A program made the position numbers and the translations under genes. DNA of 64,000 bases from Streptomyces scabiei 87.22 (GTDB taxonomy: Bacteria; Actinomycetota; Actinomycetes; Streptomycetales; Streptomycetaceae), in assembly GCF_000091305.1 (NCBI RefSeq), contig NC_013929.1:3224001-3288000 (forward strand), given 5' to 3'. This document shows positions 16,980 to 25,443 of this stretch, one piece after another. The notes beneath the pieces were generated by a model, which was not told the origin of the DNA, made no database searches, and saw only the letters and a program-made list of their open reading frames with translations. Positions within the stretch are counted from its first letter, which is position 1, and each line of letters opens with the position of its first letter.

Positions 16980-17170
16980 GGGTCACCTTCGGTGAGGTCG
17001 GCGGGGCGAGTCGTCGCGGGGCCCGGCTGCCCTTGTGAAAGGAAGCACAAGCGACGTCCATTCTGGCATCCGTCAACCTCGCGGTGCCCCCAGGGGTCCC
17101 CTCGGGGTCGAGATCCTCCTCAAGGGCCTGTCCTGTCCGGGCATCCGCCGGTTACCGTCCTCCCGTGGCA

Positions 17171-17803
17171 ATGTTCCGACTTCAAGGCAGCAAAGTGCTG
17201 GCCGTCGACATGACCGGGGACGCCGTGAAGGCGAAGAACGGCTCGATGGTCGCGTACGACGGTCAGATGTCGTTCAAGAAGCTGAGCGGCGGCGGTGAGG
17301 GCCTGCGCGGGATGGTGACGCGCCGCCTCACGGGTGAGCAGATGACGTTGATGGAGGTGACCGGACAAGGGACCTGCTGGTTCGCGGACCGGGCTTCCGA
17401 GATCAACCTGGTGAATCTTCAGGGGGACAAGCTGTACGTGGAGTCGAGCAACCTGCTCGCGACGGGCTCCGGGCTGCGTACGGGCACGAGCTTCACGGGG
17501 CTGCGCGGCGCCTCGCAGGGCAACGGCCTGTTCACCACGACCATAGAGGGCCACGGCCAGGCGGCGATCATGTCCGACGGCCCGGCGGTGGTGCTGCGGG
17601 TCAGTCACCAGTACCCGCTGACGGTCGACCCGGGGGCGTACATCGCGCACCAGGGCAACCTCCAGCAGTCCTTCCAGTCCGGTGTGACGTTCCGCACGCT
17701 CATGGGCGAGGGCGGCGGCGAGGCCTTCCAGATCCGCTTCGAGGGCGACGGACTCGTCTACGTCCAGCCCAGCGAGCGCAACACGGTGGCGGGGGACGTC
17801 TGA
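17171..17803 (+). CDS. AIM24 family protein 1
   Basis: This 210-residue soluble protein has the AIM24/TIGR00266 beta-helix-like fold, recognisable from MSFKKLSGGG, GLRGMVTRRLTGEQ, GTCWFADRASEINLV and YPLTVDPGAYIAHQG. The founding member is a yeast mitochondrial protein; bacterial members are of unknown function. ATG 17171 or GTG 17165 could start the protein; neither has a clear ribosome site, so it may be leaderless. It is the first of three tandem AIM24 genes with 1-nt or overlapping junctions. Confidence 0.88.
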   Translation: MFRLQGSKVLAVDMTGDAVKAKNGSMVAYDGQMSFKKLSGGGEGLRGMVTRRLTGEQMTLMEVTGQGTCWFADRASEINLVNLQGDKLYVESSNLLATGSGLRTGTSFTGLRGASQGNGLFTTTIEGHGQAAIMSDGPAVVLRVSHQYPLTVDPGAYIAHQGNLQQSFQSGVTFRTLMGEGGGEAFQIRFEGDGLVYVQPSERNTVAGDV

Positions 17804-17804
17804 C

Positions 17805-18455
17805 ATGGCCTTCCGTGAGATCAACTCGAAGATGATCGAGGCGACCGTGATGCCGGGCCAGCGGCTGTTCAGCCAGCGCGGCGCGATGCTCGCCTACAAG
17901 GGCGAGGTGTCCTTCACCCCCAACATGCAGGGCGGCCAGGGCGGTATCGCCTCGATGATCGGCCGCCGGGTGGCCGGCGAGGCGACCCCACTGATGACCG
18001 TCGAGGGCAGCGGCACGGTGCTGTTCGGGCACGGCGGCCACCACATCCAGGTGATCAGCCTGACGGGCGAGACCCTCTACGTCGAGGCCGACCGTCTGCT
18101 CGCCTTCGACGGCACCCTCCAGCAGGGCACGATGTTCATGGGCTCGCAGGGCGGCGTCATGGGCATGGTGCGGGGCCAGGTGACGGGCCAGGGCCTGTTC
18201 ACCACCACCCTGAAGGGGCACGGCGCGGTCGCGGTCATGGCGCACGGCGGGGTCATCGAGGTCCCGATCACCCCCCAGCGCCCGGTCCACGTGGACCCGC
18301 AGGCGTACGTGGCGCACCACGGCGACGTACGCAACAAGCTCTCCACCGCGCTCGGCTGGCGCGACATGGTGGGCCGGGGCTCCGGCGAGGCGTTCCAGCT
18401 GGAGCTGAGCGGCAGTGGTGCGGTGTACGTCCAGGCCTCGGAGGAGAAGCTGTGA
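17805..18455 (+). CDS. AIM24 family protein 2
   Basis: This 216-residue protein is the second AIM24 paralogue. Typical segments are LAYKGEVSFTPN, GGIASMIGRRVAGEATPLMT, LYVEADRLLAFDG and VHVDPQAYVAHHG. The start lies 1 nt after the stop of the first copy and the end overlaps the third copy (GTGA). Gly/Met-rich loops (MFMGSQGGVMGMVRGQ) are notable. There is no signal peptide or membrane segment. Confidence 0.88.
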   Translation: MAFREINSKMIEATVMPGQRLFSQRGAMLAYKGEVSFTPNMQGGQGGIASMIGRRVAGEATPLMTVEGSGTVLFGHGGHHIQVISLTGETLYVEADRLLAFDGTLQQGTMFMGSQGGVMGMVRGQVTGQGLFTTTLKGHGAVAVMAHGGVIEVPITPQRPVHVDPQAYVAHHGDVRNKLSTALGWRDMVGRGSGEAFQLELSGSGAVYVQASEEKL

Positions 18456-19255
18456 GCATGTACGGGGCCCCGGTCGCCGGACCGACCGTCCACGACCCGA
18501 TGACGCTGCCGTCCGACGACAACGTCAACAACTACACCTTCTGCGTGGAGCTCAAGGGGAGCCAGTGGTTCCTGCAGAAGGGCAAGATGATCGCCTACTA
18601 CGGCCAGATGGAGTTCAACGGCATCGGGCACGGCCGTTTCGGCGGTCTCGTCCGGACGTCGTTCCATTCGCCTCTGCACGCGAGCGACTGGGTCGTGGCC
18701 GAGGGATCCGGCAAGATGCTCCTCGCCGACCGGGCCTTCGACGTCAATTCGTATGACTTGGAGGACGGCAACCTGACCATTCGCTCCGGCAACCTCCTCG
18801 CTTTTCAGCCAAGTCTCGCGCTGAAGCAGTCGATCGTTCCGGGCTTCCTGACCCTCATCGGAACGGGCAAGTTCGTGGCGGCCTCCAACGGCCCGGTGGT
18901 GTTCATGGAACCCCCCATCCGGGTCGACCCGCAGGCCCTGGTCGGGTGGGCCGACTGCCCCTCGCCGTGCCACCACTACGACCACGGCTACATGGCCGGC
19001 GTGATGGGCGGCCTACGTGCGATGACGGGCATCGGCGGCGCCTCCGGCGAGGAGCACCAGTTCGAGTTCGTCGGGGCGGGGACAGTGCTGCTGCAGTCCT
19101 CCGAGACCCTCATGGCCGAGCAGGCCACGGGCGTGGTCCCGCACGAGCCCGGGGTACCCGGTGGCGGTGGGGTGCCCGGCCACCACGGACAGCCGATGGG
19201 GGCACCGCGCCTTCCCGGACAGCTGGGGGACCTCCAGCGTCGCTTCGGGCTGTGA
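18452..19255 (+). CDS. AIM24 family protein 3, extended form
   Basis: This 267-residue protein is the most divergent of the three AIM24 paralogues. It has a 30-residue N-terminal extension, an inserted CPSPCHHYDHGY segment rich in His and Cys (a possible metal site), and a Gly/Pro/His-rich tail from about residue 230. The GTG at 18452 (GGAGG, 7-nt spacing) is preferred over the ATG two codons later. A run near 18740-18850 has lower GC and non-preferred codons. The tight array suggests a hetero-oligomer of three subunits (inference). Confidence 0.85.
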   Translation: MSMYGAPVAGPTVHDPMTLPSDDNVNNYTFCVELKGSQWFLQKGKMIAYYGQMEFNGIGHGRFGGLVRTSFHSPLHASDWVVAEGSGKMLLADRAFDVNSYDLEDGNLTIRSGNLLAFQPSLALKQSIVPGFLTLIGTGKFVAASNGPVVFMEPPIRVDPQALVGWADCPSPCHHYDHGYMAGVMGGLRAMTGIGGASGEEHQFEFVGAGTVLLQSSETLMAEQATGVVPHEPGVPGGGGVPGHHGQPMGAPRLPGQLGDLQRRFGL

Positions 19256-19392
19256 GCGGTAGTCTGCGGAGTGTGACATCGAACGTGTGCGCGTTGTCAT
19301 GCTCCACCCCCGTACGACCCGACCTGTCCGTACGACCGGAACCACCCCGCCCTCACTAGTTCGCCTTTCAACATTTTAGGTAGACTTCATTC

Positions 19393-19869
19393 ATGGAGAC
19401 CGAAACGGCCACGCGCTGGCTGACCGATGCCGAGCAGTGCGCCTGGCGCACCCATCTGGACGTCAACAGGCTGCTGACCCACCAGCTCGAAAGGGACCTG
19501 CAGCCGTTCGGCCTGACGATGAACGACTACGAGATCCTGGTGAACCTCTCCGAGTCGGAGGGCCGCCGGATGCGGATGAGCGATCTCGCCGCCGCCACCC
19601 TCCAGTCCAAGAGCCGCCTCTCGCACCAGATCACCCGCATGGAGAACGCGGACCTGGTGCGCCGGGAGAACTGCGAGTCCGACCGGCGCGGGCTGTTCGC
19701 CGTGCTGACGGAGCACGGCCTGGAGACGATGCGGCGGGTGGCGCCGCATCATGTCGCCTCGGTGCGGCGGCACTTCATCGACCTGCTGCCCCAGGAGTCG
19801 CTGGACGACCTGCACCGGTCGCTGGGGCCGATCGCGGACCACCTGCGGAGCCACCGCGGCAGGCCGTGA
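19393..19869 (+). CDS. MarR family transcriptional regulator
   Basis: This 158-residue regulator has a winged helix with MRMSDLAAATLQSKSRLSHQ (about residues 58-77) and the wing with NCESDRRGLFAVLTEHG. The product follows the usual MarR dimer layout. No ribosome site precedes ATG 19393, but TAGACT at 19381-19386 is placed correctly for a -10 box of a leaderless message. The upstream 40 bp are AT-rich. It is convergent with the sensor kinase gene. The effector and targets are unknown. Confidence 0.87.
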   Translation: METETATRWLTDAEQCAWRTHLDVNRLLTHQLERDLQPFGLTMNDYEILVNLSESEGRRMRMSDLAAATLQSKSRLSHQITRMENADLVRRENCESDRRGLFAVLTEHGLETMRRVAPHHVASVRRHFIDLLPQESLDDLHRSLGPIADHLRSHRGRP

Positions 19870-19901
19870 CCCGGTGACCGGGACGAGCCGGGGGCCGGGC
19901 G

Positions 19902-21404
19902 TCAGCCGCGGCCCCGGGTCCGGCGTGGCTGGTGACGCCCCCGAGGCGGGGCCTCGGGTGTCACGGCCCCCCGCCCCGGCGTCTCCAGGGGCAGCCGCAG
20001 TTCGAACAGGGCTCCCCCGCCGGGCGCGTCCCCGACCGTCAGGGTCCCCGAGTGGCGTACGGCGATGTCCCGGGCGATGGCCAGGCCCAGACCCGCGCCG
20101 CCGTCGTCCCTCGCCCGGGAGTCGTCCAGCCGGACGAAGCGCTCGAACACGCGCTCGCGGTCGGCCTCGGGAACTCCCGCCCCGTCGTCCGTGACCTGGA
20201 GGACCGCCCAGCCCGGGACGGTGCGCAGGGTGACCGCGACCCGGTCGCGGGCATGGCGGCGGGCGTTGTCCAGCAGGTTGCCGAGCACGCGGCGGATCTG
20301 GTTGCGCGAACCGTGCAGTTCCACCGGGCCGTCGCCGTCCAGGGCCACGCCCTCCCGGGACGCCACCTCGTCCCGTACGGCCTGCGCCAGGTCGAACCGC
20401 GCCTCCGGCGGCGGCCGCTCCCCCGCGTCCAGCCGGGCCAGCAGCAGCAGGTCGGCGGCGAGGCTCTGCAGTCGTACGGTGTCCTCGACCGCCCCCTCCA
20501 GGTCCAGCAGCTCCGGATGGGCCGCGCCCACCTCGAGCTGGGTGCGCAGCGACGCGATCGGGCTGCGCAGCTCGTGCGAGGCGTCCGCGACGAACGCCCG
20601 CTGCCGCTCCACCGAGGTCTCCAGCGCGGCCAGCGTCTCGTTCGTCGTACGGGCCAGCCGGGCGATCTCGTCGTGCGTGTCCGGCTCGGGCACGCGCCGG
20701 GAGAGATCCTCGGAGGCGGTGATGGCGGCCATCTCCGACCGGATGTCCTCGACGGGACGCAGCGCCCGCCGGGTGACGACGTACGTCACCGCGCCGACCG
20801 TCAGCAGCAGCAGCGGCAGCCCGATGAGCATCGTCGTCAGCGCGGTGCCGACGGCGTCCTCCTCGGTGGCGAGCGGGGCGCCCGCGTAGACGGTGAGCGG
20901 GACGCCGGCGGGTGTGACCACGTCGACGGCGGCGAACCGGTAGTGCGCCGTCACCCCCTCGACGGTCGCGGTGCCCTCGCCGTACCAGGTCTCGTCGGCG
21001 ACCTCGCGGGGGCCGAGCGTGCCGTCGTCCTCGGCGTCCCTGTCGCCCTCCGCGCGGTCGTCGGCGTCGTCGTTGGTCTCGGAGTTCAGCCGGTCCGAGG
21101 CGACGGCGGTCACGTTCATGGCCTCGACGTCCTCGCCGACCGCGACGGGCTTCTCCTCGCGGTCCAGGACCTCGACGGGGTTCTCGTCGCCGTCCGGCAG
21201 CCGCAGCTCGTCGTAGGCGAACCCGTTCGCCAGTGCCGAGGCGGCGTTGCGGGCCACGGAGTCGGCCTCCGTGTCCGCCTTGTCGACGAGGGAGAAGCGC
21301 AGGGAGAGCAGGACGGCGGCGCCCGCCGCGACCAGGGCGACGGCGACGACGACGGTCGCGGCGAGGGTGGCGCGGGCCCGCACCGAGCCCAGGCGGCGTT
21401 TCAC
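19902..21404 (-). CDS. OmpR-type system sensor histidine kinase
   Basis: This 500-residue membrane kinase has TM1 at about 15-35, an extracytoplasmic sensor region (about 37-188), TM2 at about 190-210, then HAMP, HisKA with phosphorylatable H277 in DASHELRSP, and HATPase_c with NLLDNARRHA and GAGLGLAIARDI. The sensor region carries an Asp-rich segment (about 110-128), suggesting a cation or cationic ligand. The start overlaps the response regulator stop (ATGA). Its gene neighbour on the other side of the regulator is a PepSY protein with an even more acidic segment. Confidence 0.92.
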   Translation of the reverse strand: MKRRLGSVRARATLAATVVVAVALVAAGAAVLLSLRFSLVDKADTEADSVARNAASALANGFAYDELRLPDGDENPVEVLDREEKPVAVGEDVEAMNVTAVASDRLNSETNDDADDRAEGDRDAEDDGTLGPREVADETWYGEGTATVEGVTAHYRFAAVDVVTPAGVPLTVYAGAPLATEEDAVGTALTTMLIGLPLLLLTVGAVTYVVTRRALRPVEDIRSEMAAITASEDLSRRVPEPDTHDEIARLARTTNETLAALETSVERQRAFVADASHELRSPIASLRTQLEVGAAHPELLDLEGAVEDTVRLQSLAADLLLLARLDAGERPPPEARFDLAQAVRDEVASREGVALDGDGPVELHGSRNQIRRVLGNLLDNARRHARDRVAVTLRTVPGWAVLQVTDDGAGVPEADRERVFERFVRLDDSRARDDGGAGLGLAIARDIAVRHSGTLTVGDAPGGGALFELRLPLETPGRGAVTPEAPPRGRHQPRRTRGRG

Positions 21405-22069
21405 GGGCGGCCCTCCAGTCGGTAGCCGGCGCCGCGCACGGTCTTGATGAGCGTGGGGCCGAGCTTGCGGCGCAGGGTGCTGATGTAGACCTCGACGATG
21501 TTCGGGTCGCCGTCGTAGGCGAAGTCCCAGACGTGCTCCAGGATCTCCGCCTTGGAGACGACCTCACCGGCTCTGAGCACCAGCTGCTCCAGGACGGAGA
21601 ACTCCTTGGTGGTCAGGGAGATCTCGTCCTCGGTGAGGAACACGCGGCGGGCGGCGGTGTCGAGCCTCAGCTCCCCCACCTCGTGCACGGGCGAGGCGCC
21701 GCCCGAGGCGTGGCGCCGCCGCAGCAGCGCCTTCACCCGGGCCACGAGGACGACGTAGGAGAACGGCTTGGTCAGATAGTCGTCGGCGCCCGTGTCGAGG
21801 CCCTCCGCCTCGTCGTACTCGCCGTCCTTCGCGGTGAGCATGAGGATCGGCACGTCGTGGCCGGCGGCGCGCAGGGCGGCGCACACGCGGTAGCCGTTCA
21901 TGCCGGGCAGCATGATGTCGAGGATCACGAGGTCGTACGCCCCCTCGCTCGCGCGGTGCAGGCCCTCGACGCCGTCGTGGACGACGTCCACGGCGTATCC
22001 CTCGGCCGTCAGCCCCTTGGCCAGCGACACCGCGAGCCGCTTCTCATCTTCCACGATCAACAGGCGCAT
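21401..22069 (-). CDS. OmpR/PhoB family response regulator
   Basis: This 222-residue regulator has a receiver domain with D51 as phosphoacceptor (LVILDIMLPGMNG) and the conserved Lys in DDYLTKPF, joined to a winged-helix DNA-binding domain (EHVWDFAYDGDPNIVEVYI, RGAGYRLE). It is the partner of the overlapping histidine kinase. The upstream region shared with the divergent PepSY gene has CTTCAG repeats at 10- and 11-bp spacing, the arrangement OmpR-family dimers bind, so it probably controls both directions. Confidence 0.93.
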   Translation of the reverse strand: MRLLIVEDEKRLAVSLAKGLTAEGYAVDVVHDGVEGLHRASEGAYDLVILDIMLPGMNGYRVCAALRAAGHDVPILMLTAKDGEYDEAEGLDTGADDYLTKPFSYVVLVARVKALLRRRHASGGASPVHEVGELRLDTAARRVFLTEDEISLTTKEFSVLEQLVLRAGEVVSKAEILEHVWDFAYDGDPNIVEVYISTLRRKLGPTLIKTVRGAGYRLEGRP

Positions 22070-22092
22070 GCGTTCAGCTTGGCAAACCGAAC

Positions 22093-22129
22093 CTGAAGCG
22101 GTCTTCAGGGGGCTTCAGGTCCGCTTCAG
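22093..22129. promoter_or_regulatory. Phased CTTCAG repeats, probable response-regulator site
   Basis: CTTCAG occurs at 22103, 22113 and 22124, with an inverted copy CTGAAG at 22093. The 10-11 bp phase puts all copies on one DNA face. The element lies between the response regulator and PepSY genes. Confidence 0.7.
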
Positions 22130-22251
22130 CGTCGCTCGGCCAGATTGGTTCCCGTCGAAAGCAGACGAGGCCGACGAGCCGGACAAGCCCCGCTGCGACC
22201 GGCGACATCATCCGTTACTGGTCGCAGCCAGTCGCATCCTGGAGGAACCCC

Positions 22252-22965
22252 ATGAAGCGCAACATCGTCATCGCCACCGTCACGGCCGTCGCCCTGATCG
22301 GCGGCGGCACCGCGACCGCCATCGCGGTCGCGGGTGACGACGAGGCGCCGGCCGGGAAGACCGTGTCGGTGTCGAACGACGACCGCGACAACGACCGCGA
22401 CGACGCCGACGACACCGCACAGGACACGGCCGAGGACAAGGCCGAGGACAGGGCCGAGGACCAGGCCGCCCGTGACACGGACCAGGACGCCGAGGACAAG
22501 GCCGAGAACGCCGCCGAGGCGAAGGCCGGCCAGGTCACGGCCGCCGACGCGATCACGACGGCCCTGAAGGAGAAGGCCGGTACGGCGGTCTCCGCCGACC
22601 TCGACGACGAGGGCACGAACCTGGTGTGGGACGTCGACGTCCTGACGGACGGCGGCAAGTGGTTCAGCGTCCAGGTCGACCCCCGCACCGGCAAGGTCCT
22701 CGGCTCGCACGCCGACCGGGACGACGACGGGGACGACGCCGCCGAGACCCGGCAGATCCGGGCCGCGCTGAAGGGCGCCTCGGTGACCGCCGCCGAGGCC
22801 GCCGAGGCCGCCGCCGCCAAGGGCACGGTGACCTCCGTCGACCTCGACGAGGAGAGCACGGACCGGGCCTGGGAGGTCGACACCACCGCCGCCGACGGCA
22901 CCGGCAGCGACTGGCGGGTCGCCCTCGGCTCCGGCAAGGTCACCGCCGACCGCACCGAGGACTGA
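22252..22965 (+). CDS. PepSY domain membrane-anchored protein
   Basis: This 237-residue protein has an N-terminal hydrophobic anchor or signal segment (about 4-27), a long Asp/Glu/Lys/Ala-rich stretch (about 43-92), and two PepSY-like repeats (about 96-160 and 168-235; note WFSVQVDPRTGKVLGSH in the first). PepSY domains are often extracytoplasmic inhibitors or ligand binders. GGAGG lies 6 nt before ATG 22252. It is divergent from the OmpR-type system and probably regulated by it, perhaps as a feedback modulator of the kinase. Confidence 0.88.
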   Translation: MKRNIVIATVTAVALIGGGTATAIAVAGDDEAPAGKTVSVSNDDRDNDRDDADDTAQDTAEDKAEDRAEDQAARDTDQDAEDKAENAAEAKAGQVTAADAITTALKEKAGTAVSADLDDEGTNLVWDVDVLTDGGKWFSVQVDPRTGKVLGSHADRDDDGDDAAETRQIRAALKGASVTAAEAAEAAAAKGTVTSVDLDEESTDRAWEVDTTAADGTGSDWRVALGSGKVTADRTED

Positions 22966-23010
22966 CGCTCCGCCCCGCACCACGAGGCTCCCCCCTCCCC
23001 CCCCACACAC

Positions 23011-23047
23011 GCAGAGGCATCCGGCGCATGGCACCGGGTGCCTCTGC
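23011..23047. terminator. Bidirectional terminator between PepSY and MFS genes
   Basis: Perfect 9-bp arms (23011-23019 and 23039-23047) extend inward by five more pairs, including one wobble, to a 14-bp stem with a 9-nt loop. It lies 45 bp after the PepSY stop and 7 bp after the MFS stop. Confidence 0.8.
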
Positions 23048-23054
23048 CGGCGTC

Positions 23055-24275
23055 TCAGGCCGCGGTGCCCGCCCCGGACAGCCCGAGGCCGACGGCGGCC
23101 GCCGCGAGCAGGGCCGCGGCCCCCGCGAGGGCGAAGCCGAGCGCCGGGGAGAAGTGGGCCACCAGGAGGCCCGACGCGGCCGCGCCCGCCGAGATGCCGG
23201 CGTTCACGGCCGTGTTGACCCAGGCGCCGGCCTGGGTGCGCGAGGCGGACGGGGCGGCGGCGTCGGCGACGAGGTACGCCGTGGTCAGCGCGGGGGCGAC
23301 GAAGAGACCGGCGCAGACCACGGCGCCGGTGAGCACGGCCAGGCCCGGGGCGAGCCCGGCACCGGCGAGCGCGAGGCCGAGCCCCGCCGTCAGCAGGCAG
23401 AGCCGTACGCGGGCACCGGAGCGCCAGTCGACCGCGCCGTACACCAGGCCGCCCACCGCGCTCCCGGCGGACAGCGCGGCGAAGATCCAGGCCACGACGG
23501 TGTCCCCGCGCCCGTGGTGCTCGGCGAAGGCCAGCACCAGCAGGTCGAGCGCGCCGATCGACAGTCCCACCCCGGCGGCCGCGACGACGGGCGGCACGAT
23601 CCCGGTCACCGTGCGCGGCTTCCGTTCCCGGGCCCCCTTCTCCTGCGCCGGTGCGCGCCCCGGCGTGCGTGCCACGGCCGGAGAGCTCACGAAGCCGAAC
23701 GTCCCGGCCACGACCAGCAGCGCCCCCACGGCCAGGGCGGCGGCCGGGGAGGCGATCTGCACGATCACGCCCACCACCAGCGGCCCCGACACGAACAGCA
23801 GTTCCTCCGCGACTCCGTCGAGGCTGTACGCGCGCCGCAGCAGCCCCTCGTCCGAGGCGGTGAGTTCGCTCCACACCGTCCGCATCGTCGGTCCGAGCGG
23901 CGGCGTACAGGCCCCGGCCGCCGCGGCGACGGTCCCCAGCAGCGCCCCGGACGCCCCCGGCCGCCAGCTCGCCCCGGCCAGGGCGCCGAGCAGCAGGGCG
24001 TACAGCGAGGCCATCGGCAGCAGCGCGCGGCGCGGGCCGTACCGGTCGACGAGCGCCGCCCGCACGGGTGACAGCAGGACACTGGTGGCCCCGAACAGGG
24101 CCAGCACCGTGCCGGCGACGGCGTACGACCCCGTCGTCCGGGACACGGCGAGCAGCACGGCGACGGACACCATGCCGTAGGAGAGCCGGCCGACGAGTAC
24201 GGCGGCGAAGGTGCGGCGGGCGTACGGGATGCGGAGCACCGAGGCGTACGACGGCCGCGGAATGGTCGCGGACAT
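23055..24275 (-). CDS. MFS transporter
   Basis: This 406-residue polytopic membrane protein has about 12 hydrophobic helices and a major facilitator pattern, with the loop 2-3 motif DRYGPRRALLP after TM3 (about residues 77-88). The central cytoplasmic loop is short and basic (RTPGRAPAQEKGARERKPR). The ATG at 24275 follows GAGGA. Small-molecule efflux is likely; the substrate cannot be read. It stands alone between the PepSY gene and meaB. Confidence 0.87.
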   Translation of the reverse strand: MSATIPRPSYASVLRIPYARRTFAAVLVGRLSYGMVSVAVLLAVSRTTGSYAVAGTVLALFGATSVLLSPVRAALVDRYGPRRALLPMASLYALLLGALAGASWRPGASGALLGTVAAAAGACTPPLGPTMRTVWSELTASDEGLLRRAYSLDGVAEELLFVSGPLVVGVIVQIASPAAALAVGALLVVAGTFGFVSSPAVARTPGRAPAQEKGARERKPRTVTGIVPPVVAAAGVGLSIGALDLLVLAFAEHHGRGDTVVAWIFAALSAGSAVGGLVYGAVDWRSGARVRLCLLTAGLGLALAGAGLAPGLAVLTGAVVCAGLFVAPALTTAYLVADAAAPSASRTQAGAWVNTAVNAGISAGAAASGLLVAHFSPALGFALAGAAALLAAAAVGLGLSGAGTAA

Positions 24276-24450
24276 GCGAAATGTTCCTCACTCGGAGGCG
24301 AAAAGGGGGACACCGATGTCCCGCGCGGCGACGACACGTCGCCCGCGGAAGGGTCCGCCTCTACGCACGAAGAAGGAACATGCGGCCAACCTAGCAGCGG
24401 CCCGCACCAGGGCCCCAGGGATTTCCGGGAGGGCGGGCGCGCGGCCGGGG

Positions 24451-25407
24451 TCAGCCCTCGGTCAGGCCCGTCACCAGTTCGTCCGCCGCCCGGTAGGGAT
24501 CCAGCTCCCCCGCCACGATCCGCTCGGCGAGGGCCGACAGACGGCGGTCGCCGTGCAGGTCGCCGATCCGCTCCCGCAGCGCGGTCACCGCGATGCTCTC
24601 CACCTCGCGCGCCGCCCGGGCCCGCCGACGGTCCGCGAGCACCCCCCGTTCGTCCATCCAGGCCCGGTGCTTCTCCAGCGCCTCGACGACCTCGTCGATG
24701 CCCTCCGCCCGCGAGGCGACCGTCTTGACGATCGGCGGCCGCCAGTCGCCGGGGGCACGGGACTCGCCGAGGCCGAGCATGTGGTTCAGCTCGCGCGCGG
24801 TCGCGTCGGCGCCGTCCCGGTCGGCCTTGTTGACGACGTAGACGTCGCCGATCTCCAGGATTCCGGCCTTGGCCGCCTGGATGCCGTCGCCCATGCCGGG
24901 CGCCAGCAGCACCACGGACGTGTCCGCCTGCGAGGCGATCTCCACCTCGGACTGGCCCACGCCGACCGTCTCGACCAGGATCACCTCGCACCCGGCCGCG
25001 TCCAGCACCCGGACGGCCTGCGGGGCCGACCGGGCGAGACCGCCCAGATGGCCGCGGGTCGCCATCGAACGGATGTACACGCCGGGGTCGGAGGCGTGCT
25101 CCGCCATCCGGACGCGGTCGCCGAGCAGGGCGCCGCCCGAGAACGGCGACGAGGGGTCGACGGCGAGCACGCCCACCCGCTTCCCGGCCCGCCGGTAGGC
25201 GGTCACCAGCGCCGAGGTGGACGTGGACTTGCCGACACCGGGCGAGCCGGTCAGGCCGACGACGTACGCCCCGCCCGTGAGCGGGGCCAGCTCCGCCATG
25301 ACCTCACGGAGCTGCGGGGACGCCCCCTCCACCAGGGAGATCAGCCGGGCCACGGCCCGCGGCCGGCCTTCCCTGGCCTGGGCCACCAGGGTGGAGACGT
25401 CCTGCAT
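24451..25407 (-). CDS. meaB: MeaB-type GTPase chaperone of B12 mutases
   Basis: This 318-residue G3E-type GTPase loads and protects adenosylcobalamin in methylmalonyl-CoA-type mutases. Walker A is GSPGVGKS at residues 54-61, with VETVGVGQSE as the switch region and NKADRDGAD as the base-recognition motif, followed by the C-terminal dimerisation helices. ATG 25407 has GGAG at 5-nt spacing and gives the expected N-terminus MQDVSTLVAQ; a GTG five codons upstream lacks a good site. It lies 36 bp after the thiolase gene on the same strand, and icmA, mce and the adenosyltransferase are all in this window. Confidence 0.93.
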   Translation of the reverse strand: MQDVSTLVAQAREGRPRAVARLISLVEGASPQLREVMAELAPLTGGAYVVGLTGSPGVGKSTSTSALVTAYRRAGKRVGVLAVDPSSPFSGGALLGDRVRMAEHASDPGVYIRSMATRGHLGGLARSAPQAVRVLDAAGCEVILVETVGVGQSEVEIASQADTSVVLLAPGMGDGIQAAKAGILEIGDVYVVNKADRDGADATARELNHMLGLGESRAPGDWRPPIVKTVASRAEGIDEVVEALEKHRAWMDERGVLADRRRARAAREVESIAVTALRERIGDLHGDRRLSALAERIVAGELDPYRAADELVTGLTEG

Positions 25408-25443
25408 CACAGCTCCGTTCACGAAGAAGGCCCCGCCGGGGAC

